Below are positions 36,827-46,702 of a stretch of 64,000 bases of DNA, one piece after another. The stretch comes from Photobacterium sp. JCM 19050 (GTDB taxonomy: Bacteria > Pseudomonadota > Gammaproteobacteria > Enterobacterales > Vibrionaceae). The notes under the pieces were generated by a model. The model did no database searches, was not told the origin of the DNA, and was given only the letters and a program-made list of their open reading frames with translations. Where the stretch lies: the NCBI GenBank assembly GCA_001310455.1, contig BAXG01000017.1:1-64000 (forward strand). The letters are read 5' to 3'. Made by a program: the position numbers and the translations under genes. Each line of letters begins with the position of its first letter. Positions within the stretch are counted from its first letter, which is position 1.

Positions 36827-38566
36827 GTGAAAAATGTACTATCTCCCAATGCCGGGGCAACGGCGGGAACCAAGTTGCTGGCAGGCAGCTTCTCCCACAC
36901 CGGGGTGCGGGAAACCAATCAGGATGCTCTGGCTGTCCGGGTACCGTCAAAAGCCACCGAACTGCGGGACAAAGGGGCTGTGGCGTGTATTGCTGACGGC
37001 GTAAGTTGCAGTGAGCATTCCGAGCAGGCGAGCTGGATAAGCGTGACCCAGTTCATAGAAGACTATTACAGTACGCCCTACACCTGGGGGGTAAAGCAGT
37101 CTGCATCCAGCGTACTGAAAGCACTCAATGATTGGTTGTACGCGCGCGGGCTGAACAATTCGCTGGTCCACAACAGTTTGGTGACGACTTTTTCCGTTGC
37201 CATACTCCGCTCCAACACGGCGCACCTTATTCACGTAGGTGACAGTCGAATTTACCGTTACCGTGACGGGAAAATAGAGGTGCTGACCAATGATCACCGA
37301 CGTCACCGTTTTGCCGGCCAATACTTTCTGACCCGTGCGCTCGGTATGGACAGCCATTTGCAGGCGGATTACAGGCAGGTGTCATTGCAGGTAGGCGACA
37401 CCCTGCTGCTGGTGACAGACGGGATATCGGATGTGTTGAACGAAACCCGGCTGGAAGCCATGTTGTCTATAGGCGCAGAGAGTGAGGATCTGCTGGCTCA
37501 GAGTATTGTGGAAGAGGCTCTGGTAGCCGGAAGTCAGGACAACTGCTCCTGCGTACTGGTGAAAGCAGAATCCCTCCCGATTTCAACCCTGGAGGAAACC
37601 CAAAAAGCACTGACAAGCCGAGTAATCCCGCCGGCTCTATCTGCGGGCAACCGGTTGGATCATTACGTTGTTCGGCGTGTGCTTTACTCTGGCAGTCGCA
37701 GCCATGTTTACCTGGCTTCCAGTGACCTGGATGGCCGCAATTATGTGCTCAAGGCACCGTCGCAAAACTTTGCCGAAGATTATGTCTACATCCAGGGATT
37801 TATCCGGGAAGGGTGGGTCGGCGAACAACTCCAGCATCCTTCAGTGATGCGTATCTACCCCGGCGCGGTTTCTTCCCCTTATCTTTACCATGTCTGTGAG
37901 TGGGTAGAAGGGATTTCGCTCCGTCAGTGGTTACATGACAACCCTATGCCTTCTCTGGAAAAGGTGCGTACACTTATCGGCGGGATTGTCCGTGCAGTGC
38001 GGGTATTCCAGCGTCTGGGGTTATACCACCGGGATTTGAAACCAGACAATGTGATGGTAGATGCCAGCCTGAATGTAAAATTGATTGATTTTGGCACCGT
38101 CCAGGTGAGCGACAGTGATAGTTGGACAAACCGGATAGCAGAAGAGGGACCGGTAGGCGATCTTGCTTACCTGGCACCTGAATGCTGGGAGGGAATGCCT
38201 GCGACAGTGCAATCTGAGCTGTATTCACTGGGAGTCATCGCCTATGAACTGCTGACTGGCAAATTGCCTTATGATCGCGGAGCAGGAACGAGAAAAGATG
38301 CCAGTTACCAATCGGCTATCCTTCACAGGGAAGACCTGCCTTTGTGGCTCGACTACACGCTGAAAAAGGCCTGTAACCCCAGGGATGATATGCGCTACCA
38401 AGCGTTATCTGAATTTGAATTGGCACTCTCAAAACCGGACGAAACTGTACTTCGTCAGGAAAAGACTGCGCCTTTGATAGAGCGCAATCCTCTGCGATTC
38501 TGGAAGATGTTGAGCGCTATTCTGGCTTTGTTGCTGATGTGTTCGTTGTTCGTTCAGATTGCCTGA
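36827..38566 (+). CDS. PP2C phosphatase / Ser-Thr protein kinase fusion with C-terminal membrane anchor (GTG start)
   Basis: 579 residues from GTG 36827 (GGAG 9 bp upstream). Residues ~25-250: PP2C phosphatase with RETNQDAL, CIADGVSCSEHSEQAS, HVGDSRIYRYRDG, VTDGISDVL and QDNCSCVLV metal-site motifs. Residues ~285-540: Hanks-type kinase with VLKAPS (Lys), YHRDLKPDNVMVD catalytic loop, LIDFGTVQVS (DFG) and LAYLAPECWEG. A single membrane span (MLSAILALLLMCSLFVQIA) ends the protein, so both domains face the cytoplasm. It directly follows the nitrate transporter; kinase/phosphatase fusions near nitrate genes are known in gammaproteobacteria. Its target is unknown; control of nitrate uptake or reduction is a fair inference. 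Confidence 0.85.
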   Translation: MKNVLSPNAGATAGTKLLAGSFSHTGVRETNQDALAVRVPSKATELRDKGAVACIADGVSCSEHSEQASWISVTQFIEDYYSTPYTWGVKQSASSVLKALNDWLYARGLNNSLVHNSLVTTFSVAILRSNTAHLIHVGDSRIYRYRDGKIEVLTNDHRRHRFAGQYFLTRALGMDSHLQADYRQVSLQVGDTLLLVTDGISDVLNETRLEAMLSIGAESEDLLAQSIVEEALVAGSQDNCSCVLVKAESLPISTLEETQKALTSRVIPPALSAGNRLDHYVVRRVLYSGSRSHVYLASSDLDGRNYVLKAPSQNFAEDYVYIQGFIREGWVGEQLQHPSVMRIYPGAVSSPYLYHVCEWVEGISLRQWLHDNPMPSLEKVRTLIGGIVRAVRVFQRLGLYHRDLKPDNVMVDASLNVKLIDFGTVQVSDSDSWTNRIAEEGPVGDLAYLAPECWEGMPATVQSELYSLGVIAYELLTGKLPYDRGAGTRKDASYQSAILHREDLPLWLDYTLKKACNPRDDMRYQALSEFELALSKPDETVLRQEKTAPLIERNPLRFWKMLSAILALLLMCSLFVQIA

Positions 38567-38635
38567 GGGCAAGATTCTGTGACACTGCAAACTGTCGACC
38601 GGGCTAGGATTCAGGTGTCCAAGTTCAGTGTGCTT

Positions 38636-39295
38636 TCAGTCTCGCTGTGTTAACAGTGAGTTCTTTTGAAGCAAATACCCCAGCACCGTTTCCTCAATCA
38701 TATCCCCCCGCTTTTTTATCCATTCGTCATTAATGTTGATATTAAATACTGCGCTCAGGGTGTAAGCGTTGGAAATGGGAAAATAACAAAGTGACGCAAT
38801 GGTGATGTAGAACTCAACGGCGTTGACATCCCGGCGGAATATACCTTGTTCAACACCCTCGGCCAGTACCTTTTCGAGGCTGCCAAGGGTGGGAGACTGA
38901 ATTTCATCCAGGTCACGGATGCCGGCGATGGTTGTGCCTTTGCGCAGGTTTTCAGTGTTGAGCATGGAAATAAACCAGGGTTTGGCCCAGAAATGCTCAA
39001 GGGTGAAATGGACCAGACGCCGGATAGCATCAACAGGAGAGAGGCTTTCCAGGTTGAGTTCCGATTCACCGGAACGAATCTGTACATAGGCTTCCCGCAG
39101 CGCCGCTGCATATAAGCCCTCTTTGTCACCAAAGTAGCTGTAAATCATCGGTTTGCTGGTATTAGATCTTGCTGCAATACTGTCGATCCGGGCGTCACCG
39201 TATCCAAGCTCCGAAAATTCGAGAAGCGCCGAATCAAGAATAGCCCTGCGTGTCCGTTCAGCGTTGCGTTTTCTTTTGGGTGGCTGTGAATTCAA
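38636..39295 (-). CDS. TetR-family transcriptional regulator (TTG start)
   Basis: About 219 residues from TTG 39295; there is no in-frame ATG near the domain, and GGGAG lies 11 bp upstream of this codon. HTH domain: RAILDSALLEFSELGYGDARIDSIAARSNTSKPMIYSYFGDKEGLYAAALREAY read in the standard TetR blocks. The C-terminal domain (SPVDAIRRLVHFTLEHFWAKPWFISMLNTEN) resembles the TetR_C of RutR-like proteins, which is only a tentative match. It is last in the minus-strand catabolic operon (45-39 kb) and probably regulates it. Confidence 0.75.
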   Translation of the reverse strand: MNSQPPKRKRNAERTRRAILDSALLEFSELGYGDARIDSIAARSNTSKPMIYSYFGDKEGLYAAALREAYVQIRSGESELNLESLSPVDAIRRLVHFTLEHFWAKPWFISMLNTENLRKGTTIAGIRDLDEIQSPTLGSLEKVLAEGVEQGIFRRDVNAVEFYITIASLCYFPISNAYTLSAVFNININDEWIKKRGDMIEETVLGYLLQKNSLLTQRD

Positions 39296-39345
39296 TGGAT
39301 TGCAAACTCCCTTTTTACACTTTCGTTGCCGGTACAGTCTTTGAT

Positions 39346-40005
39346 TTAACAGGCCTTGAGGTGATCCACCGGGTTTCTCACACCGCACAACCCATAGTGC
39401 CGGTTAGGGTCTTCATATTGCCACATGCCAACCCGGCAATAGCTTTCCTGCGAAAGACCTTGGTGGAGAAATTTGTTCAGCTCCGGAGACGACGCAATGT
39501 GCCGCCGGTGGCACTCAAAAAATGCTTCCAGCCTTGCAGTATACGCATTGCGATCTGTTTCCCACAGTCTTAACAGGTCACTGTGTGCCGCGGAAGATTT
39601 ATCCCGCCGGGCAAGGGCTTCTTCCCGTGAGGACACCTTCCCAGCCCAGTGCTGGTATTGCTGTTCATCCCGGTCAGTTTCTTCACCGAAATAGATGCGC
39701 ATATCGCCGGCTTCCGGCAACCCGTCTTCTCCCATGATGACCAGTACCTGACTCATATCGAGGTTAACAGCGCGGTGCATCGTCCACGGTGGGAACTGCA
39801 CAAAGGTTCCCTCCGTAATCAGTACACGCCGGTACCCGTCTTTCAGATCGTGCAAATCAATTGCACCGCGGCCTTTCAACCCTAAATAGGCCTCTTCAGC
39901 AATACCGTGGACATGGGCACAGCCTGACCCAACAGAGTCTCCGGCGGCAATTTGGTCATAAATGTTAACGGTGGACAACCCTATGCCACCAATGAGCTTA
40001 ACCAT
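39346..40005 (-). CDS. Cupin-domain protein
   Basis: 219 residues from ATG 40005 (AAGGAG 6-7 bp upstream); an upstream in-frame extension is not supported. One cupin fold: CAHVHGIAEEAYLGLKGRGAIDLHD (first motif with two His and Glu) and VQFPPWTMHRAVN (second motif with His), so a metal site is likely. The C-terminal ~80 residues are helical and charged, without a known domain. It lies between the TetR gene and tctA, so it may isomerise or epimerise the operon's carbohydrate or acid substrate. Exact reaction unknown. Confidence 0.7.
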   Translation of the reverse strand: MVKLIGGIGLSTVNIYDQIAAGDSVGSGCAHVHGIAEEAYLGLKGRGAIDLHDLKDGYRRVLITEGTFVQFPPWTMHRAVNLDMSQVLVIMGEDGLPEAGDMRIYFGEETDRDEQQYQHWAGKVSSREEALARRDKSSAAHSDLLRLWETDRNAYTARLEAFFECHRRHIASSPELNKFLHQGLSQESYCRVGMWQYEDPNRHYGLCGVRNPVDHLKAC

Positions 40006-40022
40006 CTTGGTTTCTCCTTCAA

Positions 40023-41560
40023 CTAACGTAAAAGCAGCTTTTTCCCGGTGGATTGCAAAAAACGGGTTACCGGTTTGAACCCAGCAAGCAATGTGATGAC
40101 GCAAAGAATGATAAGAACGACACAGATAGGGCGCGAAAAATAGAACCACATGTCGCCATCATGAATAACCCAGGAGCGCCGGAAGCTCTTATCCAGAATA
40201 TCTCCCAGAACAATCCCGAGAATCAGCGGAGCCATCGGGAGCCCGGCTTTTCTGAGGAAAAAGCCGGCGACACCGAAAACAAGCATGACTCCGACATCAA
40301 ACACACTTTGCTGAATGGCAAAACTGCCAATCACACAAAGGGCAAAAACCACAGGCATCAGACGCTCGCGGGGTACGGACAATATGCGAATAAGAAACGG
40401 CGTAATTAACACTCCCAGAACCAGCATGGCCGTCGAAGCATCAGCATCATGATGACAATTTGAGAAATAAAGCTGGGGTTTTCAATCATGATCATCGGGC
40501 CGGGTTTGACGCCATGAAGTATCATCGCAGCCAGCAACACGGCAGATGGGGCTGAGCCGGGTAATCCCAGAGTCAGTACCGGAATTAGCGCTCCGGGTGC
40601 GGCGGCGCTGTTGCCGGTTTCCGCAGCGATCAGACCTTCAAGGGAGCCTTTACCGAATTTATCTTTTTCCCTGGAAGCGCGCCGAGCGGCTGCATAGGAG
40701 GCCCAGGCTCCAATATCTTCACCAACTCCCGGCACAATGCCCATGGACGTTCCTATGATTCCGGAGCGGTATACCGTTCGCTGGTAAAAGATGAGTTTAC
40801 TGAAATCCGGCAGGGCATCTTTTAGTTTGTAGCTGCCTGCGGAAATTTCCGCTTTCGGCCGGGACATAACAGCCAGCACCTCAGAAAAGCCGAACGCACC
40901 CACCATCGCCGGGATAAGGTTAATCCCCCCTTGTAACTCGACGATGCCGAAGGTAAACCTCTCGGTCATGTAGAGTTTTTCCATGCCGACCATTGCCACT
41001 GAAAGCCCTAATATTCCCGCGAGCCACCCTTTCAGCGGGTCTTTGCTTGCTGTAAGCCGCCCGGAAATCAGGATACCGAACACAGCAAGCCACAGGTATT
41101 CGTGGGTCTGGAACTCCAATGCATAATCAGCGAGGTAGGGTGCAAGAACCGCGAGCATCAACAACCCGATAACCGTTCCCAAAAAGGAAGCAGTGGTTGC
41201 GGTGGACATCGCAGCGGCGGCATTCCCGGCTTTTGCCAGAGGATGACCGTCCAGCGTGGTTGCGGCATTTGCCGGTGTGCCGGGGATGTTCAGCAAAATG
41301 GCGCTCCGGCTGCCGCCATAAATTGCCCCCACATAAACGCACAGTAAGACGAGCAGCGCGGTTTGCGGCTGAAACTGGTAGGTCAGGGTGGTGAGGAGCG
41401 CGATTCCCATAGTGGCAGTCAGACCCGGCAACATCCCGATGGAAATACCGAGCAAGGTTGCTGCCAATGCCAGGCCGATATTACCTGCGTTCAGCAGCAG
41501 AGTCGCACTCACCATGTGTTGCTCCGCAATGTTACCCAACGTGCTGATGAATTCGTTCAT
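40023..41560 (-). CDS. tctA: Tripartite tricarboxylate transporter, large permease TctA (frameshifted)
   Basis: About 511 residues with 10-12 membrane spans. TctA signatures: LLGISIGMLPGLTATMGIALL, GAIYGGSRSAILLNIPGTPANAATTLDGHPLAK, GIVPGVGEDIGAWASY and TLGLPGSAPSAVLL. Near 40435 one G is missing; the frame resumes as ASTAMLVLGVLITPF. It forms the channel with TctB and works with the periplasmic TctC. By context the substrate is not necessarily citrate; a carbohydrate acid processed by the neighbouring enzymes is possible. Confidence 0.88.
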
Positions 41561-41569
41561 GGGAACCCA

Positions 41570-42082
41570 CTACGGCAGCGAAACGAGCAGAAGTTTCTCA
41601 AAAACAACGACAGTGACCGCCGTTGTCACCAGAGAAAACGCGGCTGCGGAGAGTAAAAGGCGAGCCGTGTTTTTCCTTTTATTCCATTCAAACAGAATGA
41701 CAAAAAGAGCGATGAACAGAAAACACAGCACTTCAAACAGGTTTTCGCTGGCCCGGATGGAACTCAGGATAAACCCCAGAGCAAATAACGTGCAGAGAAG
41801 GCCGGCAGTTAATCCCTGAATTGCAAGCTGTCGCTCAGCCGTTTTGTCGCGGTCGAGGTCAACGTCGTTCATAAAGGGTTTTCTGAAAAACAGAATTACC
41901 GCCAGAATGAGATTAATCACACCAAGGATGACAGGCATGCGCCCCGGCTCACCACCTTTTTCTATATAGCTGATGGTTTCCGGGCCGGGCATATTCGCCC
42001 CTTCGTAAACAAAAAGGAGACCAATACAGGCGAACACAGCACAAAGTATACGGTCAGATTGTTTATTGGATTGTTGTTCCAT
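41570..42082 (-). CDS. tctB: Tripartite tricarboxylate transporter, small permease TctB
   Basis: 170 residues from ATG 42082 (AAGG 8 bp upstream). Four predicted membrane spans (ILCAVFACIGLLFVYEGA, MPVILGVINLILAVILFF, GLTAGLLCTLFALGFILSS and two adjacent segments near the end) with a loop containing GGEPGRMP, the usual TctB pattern. Sequence conservation of TctB is low, so the call rests on size, topology and position between tctA and tctC. Confidence 0.82.
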   Translation of the reverse strand: MEQQSNKQSDRILCAVFACIGLLFVYEGANMPGPETISYIEKGGEPGRMPVILGVINLILAVILFFRKPFMNDVDLDRDKTAERQLAIQGLTAGLLCTLFALGFILSSIRASENLFEVLCFLFIALFVILFEWNKRKNTARLLLSAAAFSLVTTAVTVVVFEKLLLVSLP

Positions 42083-42124
42083 ACCACGCAACCTTCATCA
42101 TCCTTGAATTTAGAGCGCTTACCA

Positions 42125-43137
42125 TCAGAGCGGCGGAATGCCGACGGATTCTGGGGAAACCTTGGCTTTCCCGCCATCAAACAGTTGCCACGCCATTATC
42201 TGTGTCGCTTTGAAGCCGGTGTCGTAAGCCTGCTGGCCTGAAAATGGCGTCACAGCCAGGGATTTTGATTTGGCATATTCCGCAAGTCGGGGCGAGCTGG
42301 CGATTTTTTCAGTCCAGATTTGCTTCATGGTGTCTGATACTTCTTTGGGGATGTCGCTGGGTGCCCAGATACCAAATGCAACAAAGGTGGTGCTGATGTC
42401 CGGGTAGGCATGGTTGATAGAAGGAATGTCGCCCACACCGGGTACAGAGACGTCAGATGGCGTAAATGCAGCCAACGCCTTGATTTTCTTGGCTCGCAGC
42501 ATGTCATATTGTTCTGCAATCAACTGGGTGGTGAGGGCGGTTTCTTTTGCCACGGTAGACAATACAGCGGCGTTTCCGCTGTCGTAGGTCACCATCTTGT
42601 AGTCGCCGCCAATGCCACCTTTAAGCATTTCAGCTGCCATCCCGCCGGATGAATTGATACCGCCGGTCGCAATGGTCACGTCACCGCTGTTGTTTTTCAT
42701 CGCTTCGCTGACACTTTCAAGTGTCTGGAACGGTGAACCGGGATAGTTGATAGCACCATAAAATTGGAGACCGCGAGGTAAATATCCCAGTCTGAAAGTT
42801 TGGTATCCAGCGCGCCGGTTACCTCATAGGTCCCTAAATCCCAGACTGCTCCTGCTGTCCAGGTGTAGCCGTCATGAGGGGCATCCCAGGCGGCTTTGGT
42901 ACCGACCGCGCCGGCACCACCCGGTTGGTTGACCACGATAACCTTCTGGTTCAGTGCGTTTTCCAGTTCGCCCTGTAAAACCCGGACCAGTTGGTCAGTA
43001 GACCCTCCGGCCCCCCAGGGCACAATGATTCGCACCGGTTTTTCCGGTTGCCATGCTGCGCTGGTAAATGAGGGAACAATCAAAGGCAATAAAGCCAGTG
43101 CCACAAAGAGGCTTTTTCCAAAAAAGTTGAATCTCAT
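42125..43137 (-). CDS. tctC: Tripartite tricarboxylate transporter, periplasmic binding protein TctC (frameshifted)
   Basis: About 337 residues from ATG 43137 (GGAGAG upstream). Signal peptide FVALALLPLIVPSFTSA. Bug/TctC family: YPEKP-equivalent WQPEKPVRIIVPWGAGGSTDQLVR, VVNQPGGAGAVG, PHDGYT, then GGINSSGGMAAEMLKGGIG and LAAFTPSDVSVPGVGDIPSI. Near 42768 one T is missing; repaired, the sequence reads FYGAINYPGSPFQTL. It captures the substrate, usually a carboxylate, in the periplasm. It is first of the tctCBA gene set, 94 bp after the epimerase gene. Confidence 0.87.
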
Positions 43138-43230
43138 AATCAACTCTCCAGTGATGTGTTGGGTTATTCCTACATTAATTAATGCACCTGTTGGTGCCCG
43201 TTGGTTGGTTATGGTTGAGAAGCAACTGAT

Positions 43231-44093
43231 TCAACAATGGATCGCCCCTCGCTCCACAATGGTTTTCATGATTTCGTCGCCACTTTTCTTCCACCAATGT
43301 TCAGCGGAAAAAATCTCTACTTCAGACAGGCCGGTGTAGCCAGACTGTTCAAGCATGTGCCGGATGTTGGGAATGTCGATGACGCCGTCGCCCATCATTC
43401 CCCGGTCGGAAAGCATGTCCCGGGTCGGAACCAGCCAATCGCAGATGTGAAAGGCCAGCAGCCTGTGGGCACCCGCCCGGGTAATCTGCTCAGCCAGTGT
43501 CGGGTCCCACCAGACGTGGTAGACATCAACGGCGACACCGATTCCGTCCCCAAGTGCATCGCAGATATCCAGCGCCTGGGAAAGCGTGTTGATACAAGCC
43601 CGGTCGGCGGCATACATCGGGTGGAGTGGCTCGATGGCGATGGGCATACCATGCTGCCGGGCATATTCAAGGGTTCTTGCCAACCCTTCGAACACGGTTT
43701 GTCTGGCCCGGTCAATATTCTTGCTCTCCGGTGCCAGGCCACCGACCACCATCACCAGGCAATTTGCCCCAATTTCTAATGCTTCATCTACCGCGCGGTA
43801 ATTGCTGCCCATGACATTGTCGTTGAGTGAGTTTTCAGCCGTATACCAGCCGCCCCGGCAAAGCCCGGTCACCTCTAACCCGGCAGCTTTGATATGGCTG
43901 CACTTTTTGAAACGCCATATTGCTGAACATCTTTCCGCCAGGGTGCGATGCCGCCGAAACCATAACGTTCACAGGCATCAATGCACTTGCCAAGATCCCA
44001 CTGGTTCCCCAGCGTGGCGGTGTTCAGTGACATTTGTCGGGGGATAAGACCAGTCTGCTGGCTTTGATTTTGACTTCGAGTGGGAAACGTCAT
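43231..44093 (-). CDS. Sugar phosphate isomerase/epimerase, TIM-barrel (frameshifted)
   Basis: About 287 residues. Xylose-isomerase-like TIM barrel: SLNTATLGNQWDLGKCIDACERYGFGGIAPWR, LVMVVGGLAPESK, PIAIEPLHPMYAADRACINTL, VAVDVYHVWWDP, AFHICDWLVP, MGDGVIDIP and GLSEVEIFS. Metal-binding Glu (EPLHP), Asp (DVYHVWW), His (HICD) and Glu (EVEIF) are all present. Near 43880 one C is missing; the frame resumes as LEVTGLCRGGWY. Its ATG overlaps the DUF993 gene stop by 4 bp. Homologues isomerise or epimerise keto-sugars or inosose-type compounds. Confidence 0.85.
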
Positions 44094-45253
44094 ACCGATA
44101 CCCCCCGGCAGGCAAAGAATGCCCGTGCACGAGCCGCTACCAAATCCGGGTCATGGAAAAGCTTTGCGCTGTTTGCCAACTCGATAAGCTTTGCCAGGTG
44201 CAATGTGCTGCGTGCGCTTTCCATTCCGCCCAGCATGGTGAAGTGAGATTGGTGCCCGTTCAGGTAGGCCAGAAAAACCGTTCCTACTTTGTAAAACTGT
44301 GTCGGGTGACAAAATACGTGGCGGCTGAGTGGCACTGTCGGGTTTAACAGAGAATGGAAGGATGTTACATCCCCCTCAGCCAGGGCAGTTAATGCCTTTG
44401 AGGCAACGGGCGCTATTGAATCAAAAATACCGAGCAGCGCACCGGAGTGACCATTTTCATCCCCGGCAATTAACTCAGGATAATTGAAGTCATCGCCAGT
44501 CAGCATTTCTACTTCTGCCGGCAGGCGGTTCCTCAGAGCCACTTCCAGTGAAGCATCGAGCAGGGAGATCTTGATACCACTGATTTTATGCTTGTTAGCT
44601 TCAATAACCGCAAGGCAGTTTTCCATTGCAGTGAGCGTATCTTCGGCTCCCCAATACCCGGCGAGGGCAGGGTCAAATGCGTCACCCAGCCAGTGAAGGA
44701 TGGCTGGTTGTTCCAGTGCGCCCAGCACGTCACTGTAAACATGAACATAATCATCCACCGATTTGGCATTGGCGGCCATAGCGCGTGATGCCATGAGCAC
44801 CACCCGGCTTCCTGCGTGTTCGATGGCTTCGCACTGAAACCGGTAAGCGTCAACGATGTCTTTCATTGTCCGGGTTTTACCGGGGTCAAGGTGGTCGGTT
44901 CCGGCGCCGCTTATTACAGGGCAGCCCTCGCTCTTTGCCCATCTGGATGTTTGCTGGATAAGGGTCAGAGCATCCGGCCAGGTAAGCCCGGACCCCCGTT
45001 GGGCGGTATCCATAGCTTCTGCGATGCCAAACCCGTGCCGCCAGAGATGAGATCGGTAGGCGAGCGTTGCATCCCAGTCGATTTCGGCGCTGAGGGTAGG
45101 GGAGCAGTCTGCCAGCGGATCGGTCACAACATGCGCTGCCGCATACGCCGTCCGGTTCCAGTTGGTGTGTTGTGAGCAGTCGGGGAAAGGTGCGGGGCAG
45201 ATCTCAACCGCTGTGGTTCCGCCAGACTCGTTCGGAAGTTGCAGAGTGGCCAT
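44090..45253 (-). CDS. DUF993 / dihydrodipicolinate synthase-like protein
   Basis: 387 residues, intact. It matches the DUF993 group of the DapA/aldolase superfamily as I know it: AEIDWDATLAYRSHLWRHGFGIAEAMDTAQRG, VISGAGTDHLDP, ILHWLGDAFDP, KISGIKISLLDASLE, LTGDDFNYPELI and a HPTQFYKVGTVF region. A Lys in GIKISLLD is the plausible Schiff-base lysine, so an aldol or retro-aldol reaction on a keto-acid or keto-sugar is possible, but no activity is established. It overlaps the oxidoreductase stop by 1 bp and the epimerase start by 4 bp: a tightly coupled trio. Confidence 0.8.
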   Translation of the reverse strand: MATLQLPNESGGTTAVEICPAPFPDCSQHTNWNRTAYAAAHVVTDPLADCSPTLSAEIDWDATLAYRSHLWRHGFGIAEAMDTAQRGSGLTWPDALTLIQQTSRWAKSEGCPVISGAGTDHLDPGKTRTMKDIVDAYRFQCEAIEHAGSRVVLMASRAMAANAKSVDDYVHVYSDVLGALEQPAILHWLGDAFDPALAGYWGAEDTLTAMENCLAVIEANKHKISGIKISLLDASLEVALRNRLPAEVEMLTGDDFNYPELIAGDENGHSGALLGIFDSIAPVASKALTALAEGDVTSFHSLLNPTVPLSRHVFCHPTQFYKVGTVFLAYLNGHQSHFTMLGGMESARSTLHLAKLIELANSAKLFHDPDLVAARARAFFACRGVSV

Positions 45254-46411
45254 TATTTGTCCTCCAGAACAGGCACGTCGAGCCAGCGTTTTTCCTGAGC
45301 GCTCTGGTATCCCAACTCGGCGAGTTGTACGCCCTTGGCTCCTTCCATAAACGAGTAATGCCAGGGGGTATCTTCAACAACATGGCGGATAAACTGCTCC
45401 CACTGGACTTTGAACCCGTTGTCAAAAGCTGCGTTGTCCGGTACTTCCACCCACTGCTTGTAATAATCAGTTTGGCTGGCTTCATCCGGATTCCAGACGG
45501 CTTTTGGTGTGGTGGCGTGAGACTGGCAGATACAGCGGTGCAGTCCGGCAATGGCAGAACCTTCTGTGCCGTCAACCTGAAACACGACGAGGTCATCGCG
45601 GTAAACCCTCGTACACCAGCTTGAGCTAATCTGCGCAAAGATATCGCCTTCAAGTTCAAACATGGCGTAAGCCGCATCGTCCGCAGTGGCGACGTAAGGC
45701 GAGCCGGATTCATCCCAGCGCTGTTTGAGGTGAGTGGCGGTGTAGCAGGAAACAGATTTAACCGGGGCGATGATGTTGTCGAGCACGTAGCGCCAGTGGC
45801 AGAGCATGTCAGAAACCATGCCGCCACCGTCTTCAGCCCGGTAATTCCAGCTGGGGCGTTGGGCTGGCTGAATGCTTCCGTCGAATACCCAGTACCCGAA
45901 TTCACCCCGTACAGAGAGTATTTTCCCGAAAAAGCCCTGATCTCTGAGCCGTTTTAATTTGACCAAACCCGGCAGGTCGAGCTTGTCGTGGACAATGCCA
46001 TTTTTAACGCCCTGGTTCTCGGCAAATGACGCGATATCAAGCGCTTCCGGCAGTGTCTCTGCGAGGGGTTTTTCGCAGTAAACGTGTTTCCCGCAAGTGA
46101 TGGCTTTTCGAAGTAACGCCGGCCGCAGTTTTGTTGACGCGGCGTCGAAAAATATGACGTCGTCAGTTGTTGAGTGCTGCGTCTAAATCCGTCGTAAACC
46201 GGGATATCTCAAAGGTTTCTGCCAATTCGCGCAGCTTCGTTTCATTCCTGCCAACAATGATGATGTCCGGCACAACCCGGGAGCCGTCACTGAGCAACAC
46301 GCCTCCCTGGTTTCGGATTGCAAGAACCGAACGGATAAGGTGCTGGTTTTTCCCCATCCGCCCTGTCACACCGTGCATGATTATTCCGATGGTTTTATTT
46401 TGCCCTTCCAT
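45253..46411 (-). CDS. Gfo/Idh/MocA-family oxidoreductase (frameshifted)
   Basis: About 386 residues from ATG 46411. NAD(P)-binding part GIIMHGVTGRMGKNQHLIRSVLAI and PDIIIVGRNETKLRELAE; then DDVIFFDAAS, AITCGKHVYCEKPLAETLPEALDIA (catalytic-region EKP), GVKNGIVHDK, RGEFGYWVFDG and a C-terminal domain with WNYRAEDGGGMVSDMLCHWRYVLDN. The frame changes near 46165; here the shift is not a simple one-base loss (+1 or -2). It is first gene of the minus-strand operon, just after a 26-bp palindrome, and would oxidise a sugar or keto-sugar ahead of the epimerase and DUF993 steps. Confidence 0.8.
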
Positions 46412-46429
46412 GGCCAGACATCTCTCCAA

Positions 46430-46455
46430 TAAGTTACCGAATAGTAGGTAACTTA
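46430..46455. promoter_or_regulatory. Operator-like palindrome before the catabolic operon
   Basis: Arms TAAGTTACC (46430-46438) and GGTAACTTA (46447-46455) with an 8-bp spacer, ending 18 bp upstream of the oxidoreductase ATG. Perfect 9-bp arms next to an operon start suggest a repressor site; the ROK gene at 46703 and the TetR gene at 38636 are candidates. 46456-46702 otherwise holds nothing I can name. Confidence 0.65.
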
Positions 46456-46702
46456 GTTGGAAGGGCTAAATTTGTCGAAGTGGGGCAAGTCAACGTGTTT
46501 GGGGAATAACTCGCTGTTTTCTTGGGAAGTGTGATTTTTTACATTTTTGATTAGTTGGTGATTTGAGAGAGAAAAAAAGCGATTAATCAGATGATTATCA
46601 TGAGGCACAAAAAAGTAGGAGATTTTTTCAGGGAATCTTTTTCTTTCTCTAAACCAAGAAACAATTCTCTTGGTCGATGCATGGGGAAATGAAACACGCA
46701 CC

